Below are positions 1 through 5,329 of a DNA stretch of 7,016 nt, one piece after another (position 1 is the stretch's first letter; each line of letters opens with the position of its first letter). This DNA comes from Caulobacteraceae bacterium UBA6225 (GTDB taxonomy: Bacteria; Pseudomonadota; Alphaproteobacteria; Caulobacterales; Caulobacteraceae), in the NCBI GenBank assembly GCA_002441055.1, contig DJWR01000157.1, forward strand, positions 1 through 7,016, in the 5' to 3' direction. The position numbers and the translations under genes are program-made. Below the pieces are notes generated by a model, which was not told where the DNA came from, did not search any database, and was given only the letters and a program-made list of their open reading frames with translations.

Positions 1-250
1 CCAGCAGCACCTGGTCGTGCTCGCGGCCCTCCAGGCCCGCCACCAGCTCCTTGATCGCCTGCGGCTGATCGCCGGCCGGCTTGTAGTCGCTGACCAGCTT
101 GAAGCGCTTGCCGCCCTCCGACTTGGCCGGCCGCGCCGGACGGTGGGGCTTCCACAGCATGGGCAGAGCGGCGTCGTCATAGTCGAAGCTCGCCGACATG
201 TCGGCGACCCCCTGGGCGGGCGGGGGAGGCGCGGTCTTGGAACGGGGCAT
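1..250 (-). CDS. uvrB: UvrB, excinuclease ABC subunit B (N-terminal part, cut by window edge)
   Basis: This is the damage-verification helicase subunit of the cytoplasmic UvrABC nucleotide excision repair complex. About 83 codons are visible; the rest lies beyond base 1. The diagnostic UvrB N-terminal block FKLVSDYKPAGDQPQAIKEL is followed by GLEGREHDQVLL, which normally leads straight into the Walker A motif, just out of view here. The start is uncertain. The ATG at 250 gives a Pro/Ala-rich 17-residue leader but has no clear Shine-Dalgarno. The in-frame ATG at 199 (MSASFDYDD) is preceded by AGGGGG with 8-nt spacing and may be the true start. The stretch around WKPHRPARPAKSEGG before the conserved block is an N-terminal extension of the kind I associate with alphaproteobacterial UvrB. 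I saw no GTTC-N7-GTTC LexA box in the 91 bp upstream. The family call is very secure from sequence similarity; the start is not. Confidence 0.93.
   Translation of the reverse strand, partial: MPRSKTAPPPPAQGVADMSASFDYDDAALPMLWKPHRPARPAKSEGGKRFKLVSDYKPAGDQPQAIKELVAGLEGREHDQVLL
208..213 (-). promoter_or_regulatory. Candidate ribosome binding site favouring the internal uvrB start
   Basis: On the minus strand AGGGGG ends 8 nt before the ATG at 199. The upstream ATG at 250 is preceded by a pyrimidine-rich stretch without purine-rich complementarity to 16S rRNA. This supports the shorter UvrB, although the match lies inside GC-rich coding sequence and could be chance. Confidence 0.35.
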
Positions 251-289
251 GGGACAGAAGGTAGGCGCGCCGGGGCCCGGACGCCAGCG

Positions 290-319
290 GCCCTGCTGAC
301 ATAATAGTGTCAGCAGGGC
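290..319 (-). terminator. Perfect 12-bp dyad between protease and uvrB genes (terminator-like or operator)
   Basis: The arms GCCCTGCTGACA and TGTCAGCAGGGC (minus-strand reading) pair perfectly around a 6-nt loop, CTATTA. The hairpin lies 22 bp after the stop codon of the protease gene and about 40 bp upstream of uvrB. There is no U-tract on either side, so it is not a canonical intrinsic terminator. It could stabilise the 3' end of the protease mRNA, end transcription in another way, or be an operator for uvrB. Its centre contains TATTAT, one base from a -10 hexamer, read toward uvrB. Confidence 0.4.
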
Positions 320-341
320 GCCGTTCGGTTACTGCTGAGTC

Positions 342-3300
342 TCAGAAGCGGAAGGCCGCTCCCAGGCGCAGGTCGAGGGCCTCGGCCTCGGCCCGGTTCA
401 GATCGGCCTCTGCGGCCAGGTGCAGCGACAGGGGGCCGTCCTCGTAGATGAGCGTCAGGCCCGCCTCCTGCCAGTCGCGATCCCGGCGGCCAAGACCGGC
501 GCCGACCTGGGCGCCGGGGTTCGCCGCAAAGGCCAGGGCCGCGTCGGGCGCGTCGGCGAACTCATGGGCCAGGGCGAGGCGTCCCTGCAGAGAGAGGCGG
601 GCCGAGGCCAGGGGCAGGGCGCCTTCCACCGCCAGGCCCAGCCGGCCCTGGACGCTGTCGGCCGTGTAGCCCGCGACGGTGAGGGCGGCCGGACCGCCCT
701 GTTCGGTGAAGCCATCCAGCTCGAAGCGGGCGGCCCGCACCGAGGCTCGCGGGACCAGGCTCAGGGTCTCGTACAGGGGCAGGGTCCAGGTTCCTGCCAG
801 GGTGGCGGTGTAGACGTCAGCCTCGGTTTCGCCGGTCGCGCCATAGGCCAGGCCCCCGGCGGTGAAGGCCCGGCGGCTTTCCAGGTCCTGCCGACCAAGG
901 CCAAGGGAGCCTTCCAGGGTCCAGGGCCGTTGCGCGCCGTTGAGCTGGGCGAAGGCCATGGCCTGCCAGAGCTTGCTCTCACCCTCGGCCTGGGGGGCGG
1001 GCAAGGTCATCTCCCCACGGCTATAGGCCAGGGCGACGCCGAGGGTGGCCTGGCTCAGCTGCGCCTCCGCGCCGCCCAGCAGCCATTCGGTGTCGATCTG
1101 AGTCTTGGCGTCGAAGCCCGGTTTCAGGCCGTCGCCACGACCCCGTCCATAGGCCAGGAAGGCGCCGGCCTGGCGCTCGCCCAAGGCGGTGCGGCCGGCC
1201 AGGGCGTCGGCGAGAGTCTCGGTCTGGACCCGACCCAGAACCTCCGCGTTCTGGAGCCCCAGGGGGGCGAGGCTGCGCAGCCCGGTCGCGAGGGCGCCGC
1301 CTTCCAGATAGTCGAAGCCGTCATAGAGGCTGGCCAGGGGCCCATCGGCGGGGCCGCGGGCGCCATCCAGCAGGCGGGCATAGGGCGCCTGGGTGTCGTC
1401 GTTCATCTGGGCGAGGTCGGCATAGAGGCCGGCCGACAGGGCGACGTCGATGGCGTTGGCCGAATAGGTCAGCTGGCCGCGCATGACCCCGGGCAGGTCG
1501 GCTACGGCGTCGAAGTCGCCTAACAGCCCGCCTTCCGCCGTCACGATGCGGAAGCGATCACCCGCCCGAGGCCGATCACTGGCGACGGGGTTCAGCACCA
1601 GGGTCCCCCCAAGGATCAGGCCGCCGACTGAGGGCTGAGCCGCGCCCGGGTCGGCGATCACCGCCAGCTGGTCGGCGCCCGACCTGGCCAGGTCGATCTG
1701 CAAGGCGCCGGTCGGGTCCAGGCGGGCGTCGGTTTGCAGGGTCAGCCGACCCAGGGCGCCAAACCCGCCGGGACCAATCCCCATGGCGGACTCAAAGCTG
1801 TAGGCGCGCACCGTCCCTGAGCCGGTCAGCAGGCCGGCGGCGCCGGAAAAGGTCGGGGTCTGCAACAGGCCGTCCACATTCAGCCATCCGCCCTGGGCGC
1901 GGGTCCCGATGGCCAGGCCCAGGGCGCCGGTGCGGGTTATGTCCAGGCGTGCGGCGCCGGCCAGGGTCAGGGCGTCGATCCCTGCCTCGGCGGACAGGGT
2001 GGTGGTTCCCGCCTCCGCCAGAGTCACGTCATAGAACCGCGCCGCGCCGCCGGGACCGAAGGTGCCGTTGGTGGGGATGCGGCTGGCGGCCCCGGGGCCC
2101 GTGGTCGGGAATCGCGGCGTGTCGGTGACCGGGTTGTTGGCCTCGGCCATGTTGAGGCAGCCGCCGCCTTCGATACAGACCTGGCCGAAATTGGCGCCTG
2201 CGCCGCTGGCGCCCTGGGCTGGGGCCTGCGGCAGGCCGTTGGTCAGCGCACCGCCGGAGAGGACCTGGTAGGCCGGGGCCAGCCGCTCAACCCAATGGCT
2301 GGCGTCATGCCAGTTGCCGTCGCCGGGTCTGGCGCTCACATAGCGGTAGAAGTTGTTGTCGACGATCCAGTCCCAATAGTTGGACAGGGGCTGATAGAAG
2401 CCCAGCTGCCCATAGGTCACGGCCACGCTCTCGTTGGGGTAGAAGAGTCCGCCGGAGACCACGCCGGCCAGAACCCTGCCATCGCCCAGGCCCGGCACGA
2501 TCAGCGGCCCGCCGGAATCGCCTGGGGCGACGCTGCCCTCCCGTGCCGTCGCCTCCCCGCCGAGGTTGGCGTAGGGCTTGCCATCCTGCCCGATACGGAC
2601 CCCGGACGGGTTGTCAAAGTCGTAGATGTAAACGTCGGCCGTGAAGGTGTCGAAGGTGTCGGGGACGACCGCGCCGCTCAGAAGATAGATGGCCTGGGCG
2701 ATGTCCAGGGGCGAGGCCAGGACGTCCAGGGTGTTGGTCACGGTCCGGCGATAGAGGCCCTCGTCGCGATCGGCCCCGGTCGTGCCAGAACCCGTGTTGC
2801 CATAGCCGGTGAACACCACCTCTGTGGGCCCGGGCAGGGGCGAGAAGAGCAGCTTCCAGTTCGGCACGCCGACTGCGGGCGTGTCCAGGGCGCCCAGGGC
2901 GACGTCGGCCTGCTTGTAAGCGCCGGTGTCGTCGGCGAGGGCGACAGAGCGCGGGTCATAGATGAAGTCGAGAATTTCGTAGGTGGCCAGATCCGGCTGG
3001 CTGTCCCCCGTACGGCCCCAGGCGGCGACGCCGGGCAGCGCATCATCAAGGAAGCTGACCGCAGCCTGATGGCTGCCGCCCCAGGACTCGTCGGGGACGC
3101 GATTGACGCAGTGGGCCGCCAGGATGACCGTGCGGGGATTGATCAGGCTGGTGGTGCAGATGCTCTGACCGTCCGGGGTGGTGAAGAAGACGACGCCGAC
3201 CCCGGTGACTCCGGTGGAATCGCGAACCCGGCTCTCATCAATGGCGCCGTCGGCGCCTCGATTGAGCAGGTTGTCATTAGGTACGATAGCCAAGGCCGGA

Positions 3301-3362
3301 CTTGCGGCCATGAACGACAGGCCAAACGCGCTCGCCAGGAGCGCAGTACGCATACGCAGCAC
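342..3362 (-). CDS. Serine protease autotransporter (S1 family, type V secretion)
   Basis: A predicted secreted protease that carries its own outer-membrane translocator. Residues 1-25 form a Sec signal peptide ending SPALA, with cleavage expected before I26. A chymotrypsin-fold S1 domain spans about 45-340, with a full triad: H84 in LAAHC, D153 in ADVAL and S283 in GDSGGP. C69 and C85 match the conserved disulfide next to the catalytic His. The residue six before S283 is Ser277, not Asp, which suggests chymotrypsin- or elastase-like rather than trypsin-like cleavage (inference). GDGNWHDASHWV (348-359) begins a beta-helical passenger to about 640, with typical GxGxV, GxLxL and DxLxV spacing. 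The autotransporter beta-barrel occupies about 732-1006 and ends in Phe, as BAM substrates do. GTG at 3362 is chosen for its well-spaced Shine-Dalgarno; ATG at 3353 is the alternative. The natural substrate is unknown. The gene appears monocistronic. Confidence 0.93.
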   Translation of the reverse strand: MLRMRTALLASAFGLSFMAASPALAIVPNDNLLNRGADGAIDESRVRDSTGVTGVGVVFFTTPDGQSICTTSLINPRTVILAAHCVNRVPDESWGGSHQAAVSFLDDALPGVAAWGRTGDSQPDLATYEILDFIYDPRSVALADDTGAYKQADVALGALDTPAVGVPNWKLLFSPLPGPTEVVFTGYGNTGSGTTGADRDEGLYRRTVTNTLDVLASPLDIAQAIYLLSGAVVPDTFDTFTADVYIYDFDNPSGVRIGQDGKPYANLGGEATAREGSVAPGDSGGPLIVPGLGDGRVLAGVVSGGLFYPNESVAVTYGQLGFYQPLSNYWDWIVDNNFYRYVSARPGDGNWHDASHWVERLAPAYQVLSGGALTNGLPQAPAQGASGAGANFGQVCIEGGGCLNMAEANNPVTDTPRFPTTGPGAASRIPTNGTFGPGGAARFYDVTLAEAGTTTLSAEAGIDALTLAGAARLDITRTGALGLAIGTRAQGGWLNVDGLLQTPTFSGAAGLLTGSGTVRAYSFESAMGIGPGGFGALGRLTLQTDARLDPTGALQIDLARSGADQLAVIADPGAAQPSVGGLILGGTLVLNPVASDRPRAGDRFRIVTAEGGLLGDFDAVADLPGVMRGQLTYSANAIDVALSAGLYADLAQMNDDTQAPYARLLDGARGPADGPLASLYDGFDYLEGGALATGLRSLAPLGLQNAEVLGRVQTETLADALAGRTALGERQAGAFLAYGRGRGDGLKPGFDAKTQIDTEWLLGGAEAQLSQATLGVALAYSRGEMTLPAPQAEGESKLWQAMAFAQLNGAQRPWTLEGSLGLGRQDLESRRAFTAGGLAYGATGETEADVYTATLAGTWTLPLYETLSLVPRASVRAARFELDGFTEQGGPAALTVAGYTADSVQGRLGLAVEGALPLASARLSLQGRLALAHEFADAPDAALAFAANPGAQVGAGLGRRDRDWQEAGLTLIYEDGPLSLHLAAEADLNRAEAEALDLRLGAAFRF

Positions 3363-3368
3363 TGAATC

Positions 3369-3376
3369 TTCCCCCC
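3369..3376 (-). promoter_or_regulatory. Ribosome binding site deciding the protease start
   Basis: GGGGGGAA on the minus strand ends 6 nt before the GTG at 3362 and 15 nt before the ATG at 3353. The spacing favours initiation at GTG, adding Met-Leu-Arg to the signal peptide n-region. Confidence 0.55.
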
Positions 3377-3445
3377 AATCTCGTCAGCGCCACAGACCGC
3401 AAGCCAGGGGTGTGAGTCAACGTCTGACCCAACCTGGGGTCGCGC

Positions 3446-3523
3446 TCAGAACAGGCCGCCCGCGCTGGCCGCCACCGCGAAGGCCGCCGCCAGGACGACC
3501 AGGGACATCACCAGATGGCGCAT
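3446..3523 (-). CDS. Putative 25-residue hydrophobic peptide
   Basis: A short open frame encodes MRHLVMSLVVL followed by an Ala/Val-rich stretch ending AGGLF. I do not recognise the family. One basic residue pair (RH) precedes about 18 hydrophobic residues, so the product would be a single-pass membrane peptide or a bare signal-like sequence. GGAG lies 9 nt before the ATG, but it sits in the 3' arm of a perfect 13-bp hairpin ending 5 nt before the start, so translation may be blocked unless the hairpin opens. A second in-frame ATG (MSLVVL) lies at 3508. The frame stays open upstream to an ATG at 3637, but that extension reads through the palindrome in low-complexity residues and looks non-coding. 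The gene would lie between the lipoprotein and protease genes on the same strand. It could instead be a leader peptide, or a chance open frame. Confidence 0.35.
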   Translation of the reverse strand: MRHLVMSLVVLAAAFAVAASAGGLF

Positions 3524-3528
3524 CGCTT

Positions 3529-3559
3529 CTATCTCCAGCCCGTGTGGGGCTGGAGATAG
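3529..3559 (-). promoter_or_regulatory. Perfect 13-bp hairpin covering a Shine-Dalgarno
   Basis: The arms CTATCTCCAGCCC and GGGCTGGAGATAG are exact reverse complements around a 5-nt loop. In a minus-strand transcript the 3' arm contains GGAG, the only plausible ribosome binding site for the 25-residue frame beginning at 3523. No U-tract follows on either strand, so a normal intrinsic terminator is unlikely. It could be a translation-blocking hairpin or a dyad operator for a DNA-binding dimer. The dyad is directly visible; its role is inferred. Confidence 0.5.
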
Positions 3560-3602
3560 GCGCGTCGTAAGTGCGGACCATGATCCAGACGGACTAGGAG
3601 CG

Positions 3603-3635
3603 GGTTCCGATAGCTGGAAACCGGTTATCGGAGCC
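3603..3635 (+). repeat. Long imperfect inverted repeat, 15 pairs with AAA loop
   Basis: The arm GGTTCCGATAGCTGG (3603-3617) pairs with CCGGTTATCGGAGCC (3621-3635) across AAA. All 15 positions pair as plus-strand RNA, with three G-U pairs (3605/3633, 3613/3625, 3615/3623). On the minus strand those positions become A-C mismatches, leaving TCCGATA/TATCGGA as the longest perfect block. The asymmetry hints at a plus-strand transcript, but no plus-strand gene or promoter is evident nearby. Confidence 0.45.
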
Positions 3636-3645
3636 AAGCGGGCTC
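3631..3645. repeat. Short hairpin GAGCC/GGCTC overlapping the larger dyad
   Basis: GAGCC (3631-3635) and GGCTC (3641-3645) form a 5-bp perfect stem with a 5-nt loop. The left arm is the same segment that closes the 3603-3635 dyad, so the two structures compete. Confidence 0.3.
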
Positions 3646-3671
3646 AAGTCGTGGGAGGCAGTATTCGGGCG

Positions 3672-3851
3672 CTATTTGTCGACGCCCTTGCTCACCGCTG
3701 TGCCGACGGCGGCGCCGGCGGCCGCCCCGACGGGCCCGCCCACCACGGCCCCGGCCACAGCGCCGGTGGCGGCGCGCTGTTCCACATTGTGGCCACAGGC
3801 CGACAGTAGAAGCCCGGCCGAAACCGCCAGAACGCCAAGGACCTTAGACAT
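3672..3851 (-). CDS. Small glycine-zipper lipoprotein (59 residues)
   Basis: A predicted envelope lipoprotein. The n-region MSK is followed by a hydrophobic core and the lipobox L16-S17-A18-C19, with C19 the lipidated cysteine. Gly, not Asp, follows the cysteine, which by the E. coli Lol rule favours outer-membrane sorting. Residues about 28-54 are an Ala/Gly/Val stretch with regular GxxxG spacing (GAVAGAVVGGPVGAAAGAAVG), the signature of glycine-zipper proteins that pack in membranes. The protein ends in a short charged tail, SKGVDK. ATG at 3851 is chosen because GGAG lies 8 nt upstream and the signal peptide starts there; the frame is open to 3974 but that part would destroy the signal peptide. 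An exact EcfG-type promoter motif lies about 30 bp upstream, so stress induction is likely. The molecular function is unknown; size and composition recall entericidin-like and other small stress lipoproteins. Confidence 0.82.
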   Translation of the reverse strand: MSKVLGVLAVSAGLLLSACGHNVEQRAATGAVAGAVVGGPVGAAAGAAVGTAVSKGVDK

Positions 3852-3880
3852 GTCGAATTCTCCAAGAGTTGTTGCACTCA

Positions 3881-3905
3881 AACGAAGGGCAACGGCCAAG
3901 GTTCC
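3881..3905 (-). promoter_or_regulatory. EcfG (SigT) general stress promoter for the lipoprotein gene
   Basis: On the minus strand GGAAC (3905-3901), a 16-nt spacer and CGTT (3884-3881) exactly match the alphaproteobacterial EcfG consensus GGAAC-N16/17-CGTT. A start site near 3873-3875 would leave a leader of roughly 22-25 nt carrying the GGAG ribosome binding site at 3860-3863, a natural arrangement. The motif match is seen; the regulation is inferred. Confidence 0.7.
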
Positions 3906-3924
3906 CGTAGCAGGCGAAGCCCCG

Positions 3925-3936
3925 CTCAAGGTTGAG
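3925..3936. repeat. Short palindrome CTCAA-GG-TTGAG upstream of the stress promoter
   Basis: A 5+5 bp inverted repeat with a 2-bp spacer lies about 20 bp upstream of the -35 element of the lipoprotein promoter. It could be an operator half-site pair, or chance. Confidence 0.2.
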
Positions 3937-4017
3937 TTTGGGTGCGGCGCAATATCGCCTTGCGAATCCTTCACGGACCCGTCATAAGGCGGTCCACTTT
4001 GTCGTAGCCCCGTCCAT

Positions 4018-4042
4018 GGAAACAGTGCGGACGGGCTTCGTT
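4018..4042 (+). promoter_or_regulatory. Near-consensus EcfG promoter for the cell-wall hydrolase gene
   Basis: GGAAA (4018-4022), a 16-nt spacer and CGTT (4039-4042) match the EcfG consensus except for the last base of the -35 element (A in place of C). It points at the hydrolase gene, with an expected start site near 4050 and a leader of about 50 nt. The leader would contain the small hairpin at 4054-4071. It is divergent from the exact EcfG motif at 3881-3905. Confidence 0.45.
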
Positions 4043-4053
4043 TTCGAGATTTC

Positions 4054-4071
4054 TCCCGCAGTGAGGCGGGA
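4054..4071 (+). repeat. 6-bp hairpin in the hydrolase leader
   Basis: TCCCGC and GCGGGA pair around a 6-nt loop, ending 28 nt before the ATG at 4100. It is too short and too far from the start to assign a role; it may be chance in GC-rich DNA. Confidence 0.2.
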
Positions 4072-4099
4072 CTTCTCTGAGCGATGATGTCGGGGGGCG

Positions 4100-5320
4100 A
4101 TGCGCCCTCGCCGCACAGGACAGGACGTTTTGCAAAATGCTAAATGGGTGCGTGCCGACTGGCGCGCCCTGACCGCTGCCGCCGTTCTCGGCTCCACGGT
4201 CGGACTGGCGCTGGGTGGCGCCTATATGGCTGGCGGCATGGCCGGCGCCGCATCAGACCACGCCCGCGCCGCCCGACTGGCGGCGGCCGCGGCCGATGGC
4301 TATTCCGAACAGGCGCTGCAGGACGCCGCGGCGCGGATGGACCCTGGCGTGCTGCGCATTGCCCGCCGCCACGACCCCTTCACGGTTGCGGGCGCTGCAG
4401 AGCGCGACCGTCAGAGTTCGATCCTGGTGGCCCGACTGGAACGAGGTTCAGCCTCGGGCCAACAGCCCCCCATCCTGCGCGCCAGCCTCAATCCAACGCC
4501 GATCCCCGCGGCGCCGTTCCGTCTCGGCGGGGCGCTTGAGGCCTCCCGCGACATGGAGTGCCTGACTCAGGCTGTCTATTATGAGGCCCGGGGCGAGACC
4601 CCCGCCGGCCAGGCCGCCGTGGCCCAGGTGGTGCTCAACCGCGTGCGGCATCCGGCCTTTCCGAAGACCGTCTGTGGCGTCGTCTTCCAGGGCGCCAACA
4701 GCCGGGTCTGCCAATTCAGCTTCGCCTGTAACGGCGCCATGCGCGCCCGGGTCGAGCCCGCCGCCTGGCGTCGCGCCGAACGGGTCGCCCACAAGGCCCT
4801 GTCGGGTGAAGTCATGGCCGAAGTCGGCCGCTCCACCCATTTCCACACCACCGCCGTGGCGCCCTCCTGGGGCCCGCGCCTCACACGGGTCACCCAGGTG
4901 GGGGTGCACATCTTCTATCGCTTCGGCCGCGACCCTGCGCCCAGCCGGATGCTGGCCAGCGCCCACGAGATCACCCCCGAGCAGACCGAAGCTCCGGTCT
5001 ATGCCCGGGTCGGCGAGTCGATGGACGTCCGCGACCGGATCGAGGGGGAGAGCGATATCCGCCTGACCTCGGCGACCCTGGTCCCGATGCCGACCAACAC
5101 CTTAGGCATGGGCGGCCCGGCCGAACCACCTCAGGAGCCGGCCTCGGCCCCGAAGGCCGCCGAGCGTCCTGAGGGCGAGGTCGTCAAGACCACCGCCGTC
5201 AAGCCCGCCGCGCAAAAGCCTGCCGCCAAGTCCGGGCCCGCGGTGAACAAGCCTGCGCCTGCCGAGGAGAAGTCGGCTGAGGTCAAGCCCTCGTCCGGCG
5301 ACCGGGCGAAGACCACCTGA
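4100..5320 (+). CDS. SleB-type cell wall hydrolase (Hydrolase_2), membrane-anchored
   Basis: A predicted peptidoglycan lytic enzyme acting in the periplasm. Residues about 23-52 form one hydrophobic Ala/Gly segment after a basic N-terminus, most likely a signal anchor or uncleaved signal. A helical Ala-rich linker follows (about 53-150). The Hydrolase_2 domain covers about 153-275, with the hallmark AVYYEARGE (E162 as expected catalytic acid), GQAAVAQVVLNRV, then VCQFSFACNG and THFHT, and IFYRFG at its end. C154, C192, C204 and C210 could form disulfides. The last 65 or so residues are Pro/Ala/Lys-rich and probably disordered. The SleB family is named for a Bacillus spore germination enzyme; in non-sporulating Proteobacteria it serves general wall remodelling. 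The ATG at 4100 has GGGGGG very close (2-nt gap), so a later start such as GTG at 4148 is possible. A near-consensus EcfG motif lies upstream. The gene is convergent with the regulator gene, 9 bp apart. Confidence 0.9.
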   Translation: MRPRRTGQDVLQNAKWVRADWRALTAAAVLGSTVGLALGGAYMAGGMAGAASDHARAARLAAAAADGYSEQALQDAAARMDPGVLRIARRHDPFTVAGAAERDRQSSILVARLERGSASGQQPPILRASLNPTPIPAAPFRLGGALEASRDMECLTQAVYYEARGETPAGQAAVAQVVLNRVRHPAFPKTVCGVVFQGANSRVCQFSFACNGAMRARVEPAAWRRAERVAHKALSGEVMAEVGRSTHFHTTAVAPSWGPRLTRVTQVGVHIFYRFGRDPAPSRMLASAHEITPEQTEAPVYARVGESMDVRDRIEGESDIRLTSATLVPMPTNTLGMGGPAEPPQEPASAPKAAERPEGEVVKTTAVKPAAQKPAAKSGPAVNKPAPAEEKSAEVKPSSGDRAKTT

Positions 5321-5329
5321 GCTGACGGG

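Larger units (their letters stand above)
3524..3671. other. Structured non-coding stretch between lipoprotein gene and small peptide
   Basis: These 148 bp, together with 3363-3445 on the far side of the small frame, contain no convincing gene. Three inverted repeats lie here: 3529-3559 (13 bp perfect), 3603-3635 (15 pairs, three of them G-U as a plus-strand RNA) and 3631-3645 (5 bp perfect). The last two overlap and cannot form together. No U-tract, tRNA-like fold or confident promoter was seen. The stretch could be the 3' end of the lipoprotein mRNA, a leader for the small peptide, or a small RNA. Confidence 0.4.

Noticed and set aside
420..1523. Long plus-strand open frame (367 codons) opposite the protease gene
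   Set aside because: It is the antisense shadow of the autotransporter barrel in GC-rich DNA: Gly/Gln/Ala-rich, with no recognisable motif, while the minus strand encodes a clear domain.
2295..3365. Plus-strand open frame (356 codons) opposite the protease domain
   Set aside because: It mirrors the S1 domain in the antisense direction and lacks any family motif; the opposite strand holds a full catalytic triad and signal peptide.
3426..3441. GACCC/GGGTC inverted repeat just downstream of the small peptide frame
   Set aside because: A 5-bp stem without a U-tract is within chance expectation in this base composition.
3604..3608. GGAAC on the minus strand as another EcfG -35 element for the small peptide
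   Set aside because: No CGTT occurs at a 16-17 nt distance; the nearest similar bases (CGTC) are only 12 nt away.
3446..3637. 63-codon version of the small peptide gene starting at 3637
   Set aside because: The extra residues read through the 13-bp palindrome, look non-coding and would place the hydrophobic helix internally; the ATG at 3523 is the better start.
3852..3974. N-terminal extension of the lipoprotein frame to 3974
   Set aside because: It would put about 41 polar residues before the signal peptide and cover the EcfG promoter; the ATG at 3851 has a good ribosome binding site.
4009..4035. CCCGTCC/GGACGGG inverted repeat followed by a short T-run, terminator-like
   Set aside because: The stem is only 7 bp with a 13-nt loop, no upstream plus-strand gene needs a terminator, and it overlaps the better-supported EcfG-like motif.
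4448..4966. Minus-strand open frame (172 codons) within the hydrolase gene
   Set aside because: Antisense shadow of the catalytic domain with His/Gly-rich low-complexity sequence.
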